Positions 12,685-23,382 of a DNA stretch of 64,000 bases are shown here, one piece after another. This DNA comes from Macrolepiota albuminosa. Taxonomy: Eukaryota; Basidiomycota; Agaricomycetes; Agaricales; Agaricaceae. The notes beneath the pieces were generated by a model. The model saw nothing but the letters and a program-made list of their open reading frames with translations, made no database searches and was not told the origin of the DNA. The position numbers and the translations under genes were made by a program. Positions within the stretch are counted from its first letter, which is position 1; each line of letters opens with the position of its first letter. The DNA is taken from positions 807,811-871,810 of the forward strand of contig JAMWFC010000108.1 in assembly GCA_027475525.1 (NCBI GenBank), given 5' to 3'.

Positions 12685-13240
12685 CGGAGTCCGCTACACT
12701 GGAGCGGAGCAGTCCCCACAGTGCTGTAGAATACAGAGCCGTGGACGTGTCACAATGTGCTGTGTGACACGGTCCAGTGGATCGATAAAAGGTGGGCACA
12801 CACATGCGCACGCAGGCCCGGCAGATGCCAGCGGACGCTAACGGACGTCAATGTGCGTCAGCGGCCGCCAGTGGGCATCAGCCCACGACTGAAACCCTCC
12901 TCCAGTGGTGGACGTCATGGCATGAATCAACCCTCCTCGAGGTTCCCCACTTCCCTCCCCTCTCCATTCCTCCCCGCAATAACTCGAGGCTGCACGTCTC
13001 CCCTTCCATCCTTTTCCCACCCCTGATGCCAGCGTATGTCCATGAAAGGGCCCTGAAAATCTACGCAGGCCTACGCAAGCCACCAGCGGACATCCACGCA
13101 GACGTACGTTGACGGACTCAAACCTACGCGGGCCCTCCCAGGCCTGCGCAGGACACCAGCGGACATCCACAGAGGCCTACGCAGGTCCACGGGGTCTGGT
13201 TGGACCAAGAAAAAAGGTAACGTCGACTTGCCCGTCGTAT

Positions 13241-13320
13241 GCCTGTGGGGGGGAATCGAACCCCCGGCCTTGGGAAAGCCTCCAGCAACGGAACACACAT
13301 TTAACCGTTGCACCACAGGT
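13241..13320 (-). other. tRNA-like segment in left TIR
   Basis: On the minus strand there are CCTGTG..CACAGG ends that can pair as an acceptor stem, an A-box-like stretch (GTGCAACGGTTAA), a possible long variable arm (GGAGGCTTTCC) and a near-perfect B box with T-arm (GGGGGTTCGATTCCCCC). The D stem and anticodon arm are poor, so I regard it as tRNA-derived, not a working tRNA. Confidence 0.55.
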
Positions 13321-13894
13321 CCGTTACTAACAGATAGATTCAAAAGTCGGATAACACAATGAACGGATGCCCACCTACATTTCCACAGGTTCCCGTATGG
13401 ATTTTTTGAGATGGAAGGGGGGTGGCATACCTCCCAAAAGAGTTTTCATGGCCTGAAAGGGGCGTTGGCATCAGCTGGCCATCAGCTGGCCATCAGCTGG
13501 CATCCGTCAGAGTTCGTCGGCAGCCGTCGTGACCCGCTGGCATCTGTTGGCATCCATTGGCATCCGTTGTGCATCCGTCGGCATCCGCCGGATATCTGCT
13601 GGTATCCGTCGGAATCCACGGGAATCCGTCGGCAACCCCCGGCATCAGCATGGGGGGTGGCGGAAGAGGGATGGGGGTGGGGAGAAAGAGGGGGAAGGGG
13701 GAAGGGGAGGAGCGTGGGTGTCCGCTGGTACCCCAGCGGATGTAGCAGACGTCGGACGTCAGGTCAGGGAGGAGGAGGGAAGCAGGGTGCATGTGGTGGA
13801 CGGGGGTGGCGTGTGAGGTAGTGTGGGGAGTGGAGAGGATGGCACTGGGGAGAAAGAGGGGGAAGGGCGGAAGAGGGTGCGTGAGTGTCCGCTG

Positions 13895-13914
13895 TCCGCT
13901 GGCATGCCAGCGGA
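13895..13914. promoter_or_regulatory. 20-bp perfect palindrome in left TIR
   Basis: TCCGCTGGCATGCCAGCGGA is its own reverse complement; one more base pair extends it on each side. A near-palindrome of the same half-sites (CCGCTGG..CCAGCGG) lies at 13,721-13,740. This suits a dimeric protein such as a transposase; binding is inferred. Confidence 0.6.
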
Positions 13915-14238
13915 CGGTAGCGGACAGTAGCTGACGTCGGCATGTGAGCCAGCTGACATCAGCGGTGCAACCAGTCCCAGTGGTTCAGTGGAATATTCAT
14001 TTATTGATATTAAATATTGTGTACAGCGGTGGGTTCTACTCCCCCTACTCCACCTTAATGGGGTCTAATGGTGACAATGGAATATTGAGAGGCGGGTTGG
14101 ACAACTGTCCACTCCATTTCACTCGTGACAAGCTGACATTCCTCTGTCCATCTGTTGCGTTGTGCTCTAGCACGTAGATAATGAACACGATTAACTGAAG
14201 AGATATGTTCACGAACGGATGTAATGATAATGGAAATG

Positions 14239-16180
14239 TTAACAAGAGGACTCACATTCAGAAATAGTTGCAGATTCATTTTCTGCATCAGAATTAGAGT
14301 GCCATATCCAAGATACCTTGATCCTTGATGAACCAGGAATGTTGGGATCTCGTATAGCTGTGCTTGCATTCAAATCCGCTTTCTGTAGAACTGGATACTT
14401 TCTCTGAATGCTGGAGTCCGATCCCAGTCGCAGCAGAGCACTGCGGCATCGTGCATAGGCACGAGCCTTCACCAGGATTGAGGCCTGGATTCTTTGAAGA
14501 GATGCGCGAGCTCGAGTTTTCACATTCTTGCTTGGGGTGACCCGGACGACGTGAGAATTGATGAGCGGATGGCGGACAGGTAGAGTTAAAGAATGTCACT
14601 CACCGTTGGCTGTTCCTTTGCGCGCTTGAGATAGTGGGTGAGCTCATCCCTCCTGGCCATCATACCACCGCCTTCTGAATGCCATACATCATGAGCAGGA
14701 TTAGAATGTCGGACGTGATCCACCTTGAAGTTGCCGTCCATCATTAAAGAATGATTGAACTTCCACCAGACGGGATCTTCTTCCCAGTTGGATGGAAGAT
14801 TGACTCCTGGTTGAGGACAAGTTGGACAGAATATTGCAAGTTCACCACGGTCCGGCGCCATGGGATGCCTCGATTCATCATGGCCGAAGCCTGCCCACTT
14901 CAACTTCTTCAGCCACCGCCATGAACGAGAAAGTCGTCGTAGCTCGCGGTAAAGGTTATCCACCTCACCAGAAGATGCAATTGGGGAAGTTATTCTTGCA
15001 ATTTTCTGCCAGTACTGGTAGGCGGATGCTTTGCACTCTAGATTTGTCAGACGGAAGTCGTCCAGCACAGCCGTTGTAAAATATGTTTGTGTCCGATCAA
15101 ATGTACTGGGGACCAGCTGCGAGCGGATGGTATTCTCCACCAAGACATCCATCCCAGAACACTCACATGAAATGACAGTGATGTAGTGTACTCCAGTTGT
15201 GTGAACAATCCGTTGTATTGGATTCCCAAAGCAATCATATCTGTCCATATGGAACCCGTTCGTGGCTGGCCGATCTTCTGGAATATCTTCTATTGGCACA
15301 TTATTCTCTGGGTCCTCTTGCTCTTCCTCTTCCATGATTTGATCAAGGCTGGCATCCTGAAGTCTGCTCAGGAAATCTGAAGTCATGGATGGATGCGCTG
15401 CCGGATGTCCCGGATCGCTATCTGCTGATGGAAGTTCAACATCCAGTTGATATTCGAGTCGTAGAAACTCTTGCTCCTGAATGTCCTTTTTCCGCTCGTG
15501 GTCCTCAAGAGCCCTGACCCTGACCTTCCCTTGATGACAGTTTGCATGCAATGAATTGTGTTGGATATAGAAATACCCTCCAGTATCCGACATATTCATT
15601 GGTTGGAAATACCTACCATTCCATACTTCAGGTCGGTGAAACAGGTTGGAGTCGTGCATGCGGCGGAAACATCCGCAACAGAATATTCTTGACCCAACGC
15701 AATCATGGCATCGCCATCGTGCGAGGTAATGGTCAGGACAAGCAAGGCAATCAGTAACGTCATCCATTGATTCATGACCAAGCAATCCATTGAGCAACTG
15801 TGGAACATGGTTGATGAAGTCGTTAAGATAATCTGCCTGTGTCTATGTATGAACTTGAATAATTCGCTCTCAATAATAGCATACATTCAAATCACCTTTA
15901 CATGCCTTATGGATACGGGCATTGTATCATCTACATCATCTACCGTTGGATTATTGTCCAAGTATGCAAAGTTATCATCATCTGCAAATGCCGCAGATAG
16001 TGCACCAGTTACAATGGGAGCGGGACCCAGTGGTAGCCGTTGTGTTATGAGGACTGGCAACCCTCGTGTGTTCTGAGTGAGTCGTGTCCTTTCCTCAGCA
16101 AACGGGATGAGGTCCCTTTGTCTGATGACTGTTGTTTTTGGTCGCTTGCGTTTCTTTAGAGAGTTCAGGTTCATGATCAA
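14239..16180 (-). pseudogene. KDZ transposase, catalytic core deleted
   Basis: N-terminal exon at about 15,897-16,180 (basic LNSLKKRKRPKTTV), then a short intron, then a long open stretch to 14,586. That stretch carries a CxC2-type cysteine cluster (CLACPDHYLARWRCHDC, then RIFCCGCFRRMH), an acidic linker, the GMDVLVENTIRSQLVPSTFD region, and the first catalytic-type Asp region (SLMMDGNFKVDHVRHSNPAH). At QPT a GTGAGT donor follows. The next coding part (14,239-14,523: ARCRSALLRLGSDSS, then IKVSWIW) matches the far C-terminus of the family. The several hundred residues between, which hold the rest of the RNase H-fold core, are missing. KDZ transposases are usually about 1,000 residues. The protein would be catalytically dead but might still bind DNA. 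Confidence 0.83.
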
Positions 16181-16416
16181 AATATCTATGGCCAGGACCT
16201 AGCCATTGTATGGGATATCTAATGAGACCGCTCATTGATATCAGCAATATGCCCCAATTTGGACGGGCCGGATACCAGCGGACAGCGAACCCTATCCGTC
16301 GAAGACAAACGGAATCTGTTTGTCATCAACGGACACTGAACGGAAAATCTATATTTTATCATGTGATCCTTCGGTTGAGAACTGTGTGGTTGCAGAAAAT
16401 TATATTGTCTACAAAC
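16181..16416. promoter_or_regulatory. Divergent promoter region of the KDZ element
   Basis: The short gap between the transposase start (minus) and the companion-gene start (plus) must serve both. It contains an interrupted palindrome at 16,304-16,324 (GACAAAC, 7-nt spacer, GTTTGTC). The same site appears in degraded form in copy 2 near 54,370. No TATA box is evident. Function is inferred from position. Confidence 0.35.
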
Positions 16417-18718
16417 ATGTCTGCCCTCCTGCAACCGCCTGAACCAATATTTTCACCAAAGAAAAGACGAGTGGAACCGATATTTACAGCGGAAGAAAGA
16501 TCTATCTTTGAACCATACAAGGAACTCTACCGCTCCTCAACTACTCCTCAAGCTCGGACTGCTATCTTGAAGGATAAAATCCTAACGGATATTTTCAACT
16601 ACTGGGCCACTAAGGGGACAGTGCCAAAGACAGGGGAAGAGTGGGCAGAGAGAATCAAAGTAGGTACAGCAACTCATTGCAAAGAACTAGACATCATTTG
16701 CTTGAATAGAAGGTTGTCCAGTATATCAAGAATTGCTGGCGCCCTTATTACCAGCATAAAGATCCAAAGGTGCTCCTGAAAACTTCACTGCGAGATGTTG
16801 TCCGGCAGACAATGGCAAAGGAGATAAACGAGGAGATCCAGAACTTGTTGAGGGGTAAGGATCACAACGCCTCGGGATTGGATGCATTTGCACAATATAA
16901 TGTGGCTGTCAAAAATGTTATGCATCAACTCACACCGCAGGAGGAAAGTTGTTTACGGAAGATGGCAGCAGAATGGAGCGAAAAAGGAAATCCGCCAGAA
17001 ATTCAGCGCAAGTTGGTACTGCTTCTGTCCCCCATCCGTCCTCTATTCATTGTACATCCGTCCGCTTGATTCTGCTTTCTAATCGTTGTCTCTCCAGGAA
17101 GGCCCGAAAGCACAGTTTGAAGCGTGTGGACGATGCAGATGTGCTTCGATTTAGAGAGATGGGCATGTTGAGTTGGACTGTTGTTGGTTGGTATGCAGAT
17201 GAAGACATGGCTATTAGAATGTATGTGGTGCCATCATTCTTTAAACAATTTTGACACCAATTATAGTCATGACAATATGTCATACTTGACCCATGCTAAC
17301 CGACCTACCTTTCAAGACTCCTTTCCTGACCTTGTTAGTGACCTCAACAAGAAGATGATGGATTACATGTCTGCTCTTCTTGGTAGAGACATGCTGTCCA
17401 ACATGCAATCACCCCATGATTTGACTCCTCCTATCCTTACACGCCATGACCTCATCCTTGATCTGGATAGGGATGGATTCCCAATATTACCAGCAGATCC
17501 AGGACCAAATATATTTCAAACTCGGGCAGAATTGGAAATGCTTGTCTGGGACTATCTAAATACTCATTACAGTGAATCCTAGTTTTCTCCACCTTTGCTC
17601 ATCATCTGATCACCCCATCAGAAATTGCGTCTGGTTACCGTTATGAATCTGCTCCTTACAAGGCAGTGAGGACCAATGATCAGCAATTTATACATTCAAG
17701 GTATCTTCCAGAGGGTCTGATATTCCAAGATCCTCATAATCTTGGTCGGCCTGAGCTATTGCGTCTGCTGAACTTCTGGAGAGACCGTCAAGGACAGTAT
17801 GGATCCGGTGATACCTTCCGCTGGACGGTTTATCTCAACTGTCACAAGCAGCCAGTAGCTGCCGAGTATGGCACCCGAGCTGATCGTGAAAAAAATGCGG
17901 CGGCAGCAGCAGCACGTAAGGCTACATGCAAAAATGGAGGGAAAAATCGGAAACAGAGGCCAACACCATCAGCGGTAGTCGATGGCAACAGTAGGACCAT
18001 TGCTAATGATGGAGCCGCTGATGGCGGATCTGCTTTAGTCACCGGATCTGCGGTAGTCGATGGCAACAGTAGGACCATTGCTAATGATGGAGCCGCTGAT
18101 GGCGGATCCGCTTTAGTCACCAGATCTGCAGCCAACTTGGAGTGGCAACGGGGGCCTACACTTCCCCTGTCACCTAGCGTACCACACACACCACTGCCTG
18201 ACTTACAGGAGGAACCTCCTGTCTTGCGCTCACCGCACACTCCCCAGCCTCAGCGCCACAACAGATCCACGGTTCACAACAAATCCTGACCAAATGTATC
18301 AGCTTCCGCTCACAACGAGTCCGCTCTCGACAAATCCGTTCATAACAGATGTGTTGATGATACAGCAGTGGTAGATGCCACTACCATCCACCTCTTACAA
18401 CAAAGAGGATGGAGCCATCCAGACCCTCCAATTAATGGCCCTAGTGATGGTTCCCCTAGATATAGAGTGTCAAGAAGGGTGCTCAACATTCTTCAAGATG
18501 AGGACAATGACCAATTTGAAGGTGAGGGAAGGCCGGCATTACAAAACCAAAAGAAGCACAAGGCATTGCCTAACCAATTGTCAACAAATTCCAAGCGACC
18601 CCGCAAGTCTCAAGCACAAATGTTACAGGAGGATGCAGCTCGATACATTGATATGTCTACACCAGCAAAAAGGAGTAGCAGCCGCACTAAGGTCATTCGA
18701 CCAGTCCGCCGTCATTGA
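16417..18718 (+). pseudogene. KDZ companion gene, at least five exons
   Basis: Start ATG at 16,417 (MSALLQPPEPIFSPKKRR). Introns with GT..AG ends: 16,660-16,709; one starting near 17,010 and ending in CTCCAG before AAGGCCCGAAAG; a GTATGT..TTATAG intron near 17,220; and a GTGAAT..CATCAG intron near 17,570. Joined, they keep one frame. The N-terminal half is helical and charged (KNCWRPYYQHKDPK, then EEESCLRKM-type helices); the middle has HDLILDLDRDGFPILPADPG; the C-terminal third is low-complexity with a 26-residue duplication and basic stretches suggesting nuclear location. One in-frame TGA after HNKS (about 18,287) has the look of a CGA-to-TGA change; beyond it the frame stays open to 18,718. 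Similar companions accompany KDZ elements in Agaricomycetes; function unknown. A second, decayed copy lies at 52.7-54.3 kb. Confidence 0.68.
17972..18127 (+). repeat. In-frame 78-bp duplication in companion gene
   Basis: Two copies of a unit encoding AVVDGNSRTIANDGAADGGS and a few more residues, with period 78 (26 codons) and two base differences. Because it keeps the frame and has diverged, I treat it as a real duplication, unlike the 77-bp ones. Confidence 0.75.
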
Positions 18719-19614
18719 TGTGGGGAAGGGAGGAATGTTATATTACATTTTGTAAACTATAGGGTTACAAAAATGTACGAATGTGTGTCATAATGAAAAA
18801 AAAATATGTGATTGTCCATCTTCACTTCTCTTCTGTTGCCTTCCGTCTCTCAGTAAGCCGACTGGATGATCAGGTCCGTTGCATCGGCGGCTGACTACTT
18901 TGGGAGTTGCTGCGAGCCCGTCCCCTTGGGCCAGGGAGAGGGTCCTCGGCAGGGACTGGGACGGAAGATGGTTGAGGGGGTGACGGAGATGTTCGTGCGG
19001 GAGTCGTCCCTGAGGATGTTTGTTGAAGCGGGGACAGAGCGACGGTGAGAGCGGATAAGTCAGCGGCATGATGGGATTGGTCAGTGGCGAGGGCAGAGGT
19101 GTCACCAGTGGGAACGGATATGTCAGCAGTGGCAGGGGATTGGTCAGCGATGGGGTCAGGAGTGGTTTCTTCCTCTTCAACGATGGGTCCAAGTCCACTG
19201 TGCCCTGTTGGATGCACTGCCACATCATCCTGAGCTGACGGACTGGAGGGATGGGTAGAGATGTGAAGTTGATTCTGCAAAGTGTCAACCACACCCCAAA
19301 TATTGCGGATCTGCTCTTCCGTCTGATGGATACGTCCGGCGTGGTCTTCAAGTGTCTCACCTGCAAGAGAAACATTCGTTTGCAGGGTTTCTATGCGGCC
19401 ACCGAGTGTGTCAACCTGAGTCTGGTAGCGACGGAAGAAGTCCTCAATACGCGGTAACCAGCTCACCTCAGCTGTGACAAACCCGTCCCGCACCTGCTCC
19501 CCAACATTCCGCGTATTCTGCCCTCTTGTTCTTCCTCTTCCTCTTCCTCTTCATCCTCGTCCTCATCCTCATCCTCCTGCTCCTTCTGTTGACGATAGGT
19601 ACCAGGAGGAGGTT

Positions 19615-19768
19615 GACCAATATAGGTCACCCATTTTGGCTTCTTGGGATTTGGCGACGGACCAGACAAATCTCCTGCCGCTGGAGGACTCGACCAATAT
19701 AGGTCACCCATTTTGGCTTCTTGGGATTTGGCGACGGACCAGACAAATCTCCTGCCGCTGGAGGACTC
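19615..19768. repeat. 77-bp tandem duplication no. 2
   Basis: Perfect. Lies in the third KDZ gene just left of the solo LTR and doubles the GDLSGPSPNPKKPKW region out of frame. Confidence 0.95.
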
Positions 19769-19775
19769 GGTCGTT

Positions 19776-20845
19776 GTAGTACTTGGTAGAAGTATTACTT
19801 GATAGTTCTGGGGCTTGCTAGTGTAGAATATGACCTTGAATTCACACTGACTTTGATGACAAAAGGGATAATTATTATCTTGACTGCGTTTAATAATCTT
19901 GCAAAACGCCGAGGTTTTGAGGAATTATAATATTGAATGAGAATAATAATATTCCCACAAGTTGAGGTTTCTTAACAAACTCCAGCCGAGGTTTTGAGGA
20001 ATTATAATATTGAATGAGAATAATAATATTCCCACAAGTTGAGGTTTCTTAACAAACTCCAGCCTAAGCGATTCACTCCCTGGGAATCACCGAGCCTTTG
20101 CCTATCAATTGCCTGTCCATTCTCTACTAAACTTGGGCTATTTATACTGTTTTTCTGGTGCACAGACCACTATCTACATATGACTCTTTGTCGGAAACTC
20201 TCCCACTTCCAGAACGTATTTGATAGTCCAATTTCCCTTTTGGGAGGCCTGTTTCAGTGCCACCCGTTCCACCATTCTTCCGGATGTTTCTGATTGCCGC
20301 TTCTCCATTTGCTTGAGCTCCATTTAGCCTGATCTAATTCATGGATCCTTCTTTCCTCTTTGAGCGCCTCCCTGCATCCTCTACTTCTTTCCTTTTCCCC
20401 TCCTTGTTGTCAAATCGAACATTGACTGATTTGACGATGAAATTGAGAATTATAATATTGAATGAATATAATAATTTCCCAATTTCATCCTATTCCGTCC
20501 ATTGCCAAACATTGACTGATTTGATGATGAAATTGAGAATTATAATATCGAATGAATATAATAATTTCCCAATTTCATCCTGTTCCGTCCAATCCTGTTC
20601 CGTCCATTACCAGCTTCCATGCTTTTCCTCTCCATGACAGTGGTTAGACTATTGTTGAGCTGATAGTTTGAGCCGGTTCCTGCCTGTTGTTCTGTACTTT
20701 TCTGTGTATTTGTTGGGATGTTTTTGGAGATGGTTATTTGTTGAGACTGCTACCAGGAGGCTTACAGTTTTCAGCCCATATTTAAATGTTTATTTTGACT
20801 TCTGGTGCATGGTGTGTCCCTGACTGCTGGTACAGCGTTGTATCA
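19776..20845. mobile_element. Solo LTR, family A, copy 1
   Basis: Bounded by TCGTT on both sides (19,771-19,775 and 20,846-20,850). Starts GTAGTACTTGG (TG if the shared T is counted) and ends GTATCA. It matches 31,140-31,980. It contains an imperfect 90-bp AT-rich repeat (from 20,419) and one 77-bp assembly-type duplication, so the true length is near 993 bp. No internal retroelement genes remain. Confidence 0.8.
19908..20061. repeat. 77-bp tandem duplication no. 3
   Basis: Perfect, with a 3-bp overlap. Lies inside family A solo LTR copy 1; copy 2 (31.1-32.0 kb) has only a single equivalent. Confidence 0.95.
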
Positions 20846-20974
20846 TCGTTTTCTCTTCTTCAGAATCAGTGACGGACCAGACGAATCTCCTGCTGCTGGC
20901 CTATGACCTATCCGGTCTTCTCGTGCCGGTGCCGTCGACGGACTGGCCTTGGTCGACGGATCAGGTTGTTCTTC

Positions 20975-21128
20975 GCCCCCACTTGGTTCCTCCCCCCTTC
21001 CGCTCCTCTGGGTCCATTTCTTCGCAGCGTCCTTCAACCACCTGGTCATATGCCCCCACTTGGTTCCTCCCCCCTTCCGCTCCTCTGGGTCCATTTCTTC
21101 GCAGCGTCCTTCAACCACCTGGTCATAT
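20975..21128. repeat. 77-bp tandem duplication no. 4
   Basis: Perfect. In the third KDZ gene; doubles the MTRWLKDAAKKWTQRSGRG region and breaks the frame. Confidence 0.95.
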
Positions 21129-21544
21129 CCTTGTCAGAAAGCTTGCTCTGGAGTAGCGGGATAACTTCGTTGATGAAACTTCTCCTGGCATCAAGGAGGA
21201 GTTTCTTGTCATCCTTGACGTCCCTAACCTTGAACCACATGTCAATCTACAGGACGACTATTAGTGCATGTCTATTAGGCAGGAGTGCTTGTATCTTACC
21301 AGGTCCTTCTGCTGTGCTTTGAGTTGTCGCAGGTCTCCTCTGAGAGCAAGGTATAATACTCGAACATCCGCATCAATGACCCGTTGGTGGAGTTCTTCGT
21401 CAGACATGGCGGATGGAGGATTAAAGAAACGGATGAGAACTTTACACGAAGCAAGTTCTGAAAATAGATATCATGTGACCCTGTTTAAATTACAAAAGAA
21501 GTTTGATTTATTGCTTGACAAAACCTTACTTTGTTTATCTTACA

Positions 21545-22545
21545 GTTTAGTAAATAACAATTAGCTAAGCAGGTCAAAAATTGCAGAGGTCCTAATGTTT
21601 ATTGCACTAAGCAGGAGTCGAACCCACCTACTGCAACACACAATAAACACCAATAGATAATATTCCACTAGACCATCAATGCTTACTGTATACTGCTATA
21701 GTCTAAATAGATATCATGTCACTCAGGACCTTACTTTGTTTATTATACTGTGTAGTAAATAACAATTAGCTAAGCAGGTCAAAAATTGCAAACGTTTTAA
21801 TGTTCATTGCACCAAGCAGGAGTCGAACCCACCTACTGCAACACACAATGAAGACCAATGGATAATATTCCACTAGATTATCGATGCTTACTGTACACTG
21901 CTATAGTCTAAATAGATATCATGTCACTATGTTTAAATTAGGACCTTACTTTGTTTATCATACTGTGTAGTAAATAACAATTAGCTAAAAACAGTGAGAC
22001 AAAAATGCACTAGTAGGAATCGAACCCGTCTACTGCAAGACATAATAAAGACCAATGGATAATATTCCACTAGACCACCGATGCTTACTTTACATTGCTA
22101 TGATGTAAATAAACATCAGTCTATTCTTCTGTGTGTGGTCAAAAATATTTGAGTTCGATCTCAATGCACTAGGGGGAGTCGAACCCACCTAATGCAAGAT
22201 ACAAGGAATACCAATGAGAAATATTCCACTACACCACAGACGCTTCATGTATAATGCTATGGTGTAAATCAATATCAGTCCAATATTCCGCTACAAACCA
22301 TGGTTTTCCTCTTTCCTGTATACTTCTATGGTGTAAATAAATATCAGTCTAATATTGTCAATTCAATACAGATGCACCAGTTGCAGTAAAATCTCTATCC
22401 GTTCAAATTCTGTATGGGTCCGTTTGTGCACTACATAAACACCGTCCTGACTTGTAGCAAGCGCCTGTGGTACAATGGAATATTCATCAATTGATATTTC
22501 ATATTGTGCACAAGAAGTGGGTTCGACTCCCACTAGTTCACATTA
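21545..22545 (-). repeat. Array of tRNA-Gly-like repeats
   Basis: At least four minus-strand units (near 21,608-21,685; 21,812-21,890; 22,007-22,088; 22,165-22,247) and one plus-strand unit (22,461-22,545). The best-preserved have GCATTGATGGTCTAGTGG at the 5' end (tRNA-Gly-like acceptor plus A box) and GGTGGGTTCGACTCC (B box) at the 3' end, with AT-rich DNA where the anticodon arm should be. The first three repeat with a period near 205 bp and share 'aaataacaattagctaagca'. They look like Pol III, SINE-like units in tandem; they cannot be working tRNAs. Confidence 0.6.
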
Positions 22546-22622
22546 TATAATAGCAGCAGGCCGCTGACGTCCGCTAGCGTCATGAATTTGATCCGTTGAA
22601 AACTCCAGAGATTTCTGCAGCG

Positions 22623-22776
22623 GCATAAGATGGACGAGTTGACGCATGTGGTCATTCCAGTGCTCATGACCAGTTGATAATACACTGTGGTGGGCTACCG
22701 CATAAGATGGACGAGTTGACGCATGTGGTCATTCCAGTGCTCATGACCAGTTGATAATACACTGTGGTGGGCTACC
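22623..22776. repeat. 77-bp tandem duplication no. 5
   Basis: Perfect. In non-coding DNA between the tRNA-like array and the right TIR of the KDZ element. Confidence 0.95.
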
Positions 22777-23034
22777 TTTGTGCTCGTCTTTGTAAAAAAG
22801 GTAGTCAGCCCTAGTGTATCATCACTTGTCATGTGAACTGGAATGATTTCATGTGTCAACTCCTCCATCCTATCTCGTTTCAGTAATTCCTAGAGTTTTG
22901 GTCAGATCCACTACCACAGGCGCATACTCCAGGTCAGTACGATGTATATGTAGAGCAAAAATGCACCCATATAAAAACACAGCATTAGTCCCTGTTAAGG
23001 TGAAGTGGGAGTAGAACCCACCACTGTACACAAT

Positions 23035-23188
23035 ATTGAATATCAATAAATGAATATTCCACTGAACCACTGGGACTGGTTGCACCGCTGACGTCAGCTG
23101 GCTCACATGCCATTGAATATCAATAAATGAATATTCCACTGAACCACTGGGACTGGTTGCACCGCTGACGTCAGCTGGCTCACATGCC
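23035..23188. repeat. 77-bp tandem duplication no. 6
   Basis: Perfect. In the inner right TIR, cutting a tRNA-Gly-like unit; the left TIR has one copy. Confidence 0.95.
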
Positions 23189-23202
23189 AACGTCAGCTAC
23201 CG

Positions 23203-23222
23203 TCCGCTGGCATGCCAGCGGA
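23203..23222. promoter_or_regulatory. 20-bp perfect palindrome in right TIR
   Basis: The same palindrome as at 13,895-13,914, at the mirrored position of the right TIR. The GC-rich CCGCTGG half-site is repeated nearby. Confidence 0.6.
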
Positions 23223-23228
23223 CAGCGG

Positions 23229-23382
23229 ACACTCACGCACCCTCTTCCACCCTTCCCCCTCTTTCTCCCCAGTGCCATCCTCTCCACTCCCCACACTACC
23301 TCACAACACTCACGCACCCTCTTCCACCCTTCCCCCTCTTTCTCCCCAGTGCCATCCTCTCCACTCCCCACACTACCTCACA
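23229..23382. repeat. 77-bp tandem duplication no. 7
   Basis: Perfect. In the right TIR minisatellite; the left TIR has one copy. Confidence 0.95.

Larger units (their letters stand above)
12543..14061 (+). repeat. KDZ element left terminal inverted repeat
   Basis: Matches the reverse complement of 22,997-24,718 along its whole length, apart from the 77-bp duplications. It is GC-rich and holds many CCAGCGG/CCGCTGG and GGCATCCGTC-type subterminal motifs, a tRNA-like segment (13,241-13,320, minus), two palindromes near 13,721 and 13,895, and a tRNA-Gly-like unit at its inner end (about 13,965-14,055, plus). Subterminal repeats of this kind are commonly transposase-binding sites in DNA elements; that role is inferred here. 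Confidence 0.85.
18870..21408 (-). pseudogene. Third gene of the KDZ element, split by solo LTR
   Basis: Starts at about 21,406 (MSDEELHQRVIDADVRVLYL). The first exon ends at a GTAAGA donor near 21,300 and the intron ends in TGTAG before IDMWFKVRDVKDDKKLLLDA. A charged helical region follows (SKLSDKDMTRWLKDAAKKW), then KKRKR. There the solo LTR (19,776-20,845) interrupts it. Beyond the LTR the same frame resumes with PSPPAAGDLSGPSPNPKK, a run of acidic residues and, after a frame change, a predicted coiled coil (about 19,300-19,490: DTLGGRIETLQTNVSLAGET) and a Ser/Pro/Thr-rich tail ending near 18,870. Two 77-bp duplications lie in it. No known domain; inferred to be an element-encoded, probably nuclear, oligomeric protein. 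Confidence 0.5.

Noticed and set aside
13241..13320. Functional tRNA gene
   Set aside because: Good T arm but poor D stem and no credible anticodon loop; identical context in both TIRs points to a repeat.
12560..13343. Several overlapping ORFs in the TIRs
   Set aside because: They are translations of a GC-rich subterminal repeat, in all frames and on both strands, with no consistent protein.
17972..18127. Counting the 78-bp duplication as another assembly-type repeat
   Set aside because: Its period is 78, it keeps the frame and its copies differ at two bases, so it is a real duplication.
14239..18718. TET/JBP oxygenase gene as KDZ cargo
   Set aside because: I looked for the His-x-Asp and downstream His pattern of that family in the KDZ genes and did not find it.
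21608..22545. Functional tRNA-Gly genes
   Set aside because: A and B boxes are kept but the anticodon arm is replaced by AT-rich DNA.
23229..23382. CRISPR-like or satellite array from clustered repeats
   Set aside because: Only two copies, abutting, with no spacers; it is one of the 77-bp duplications.
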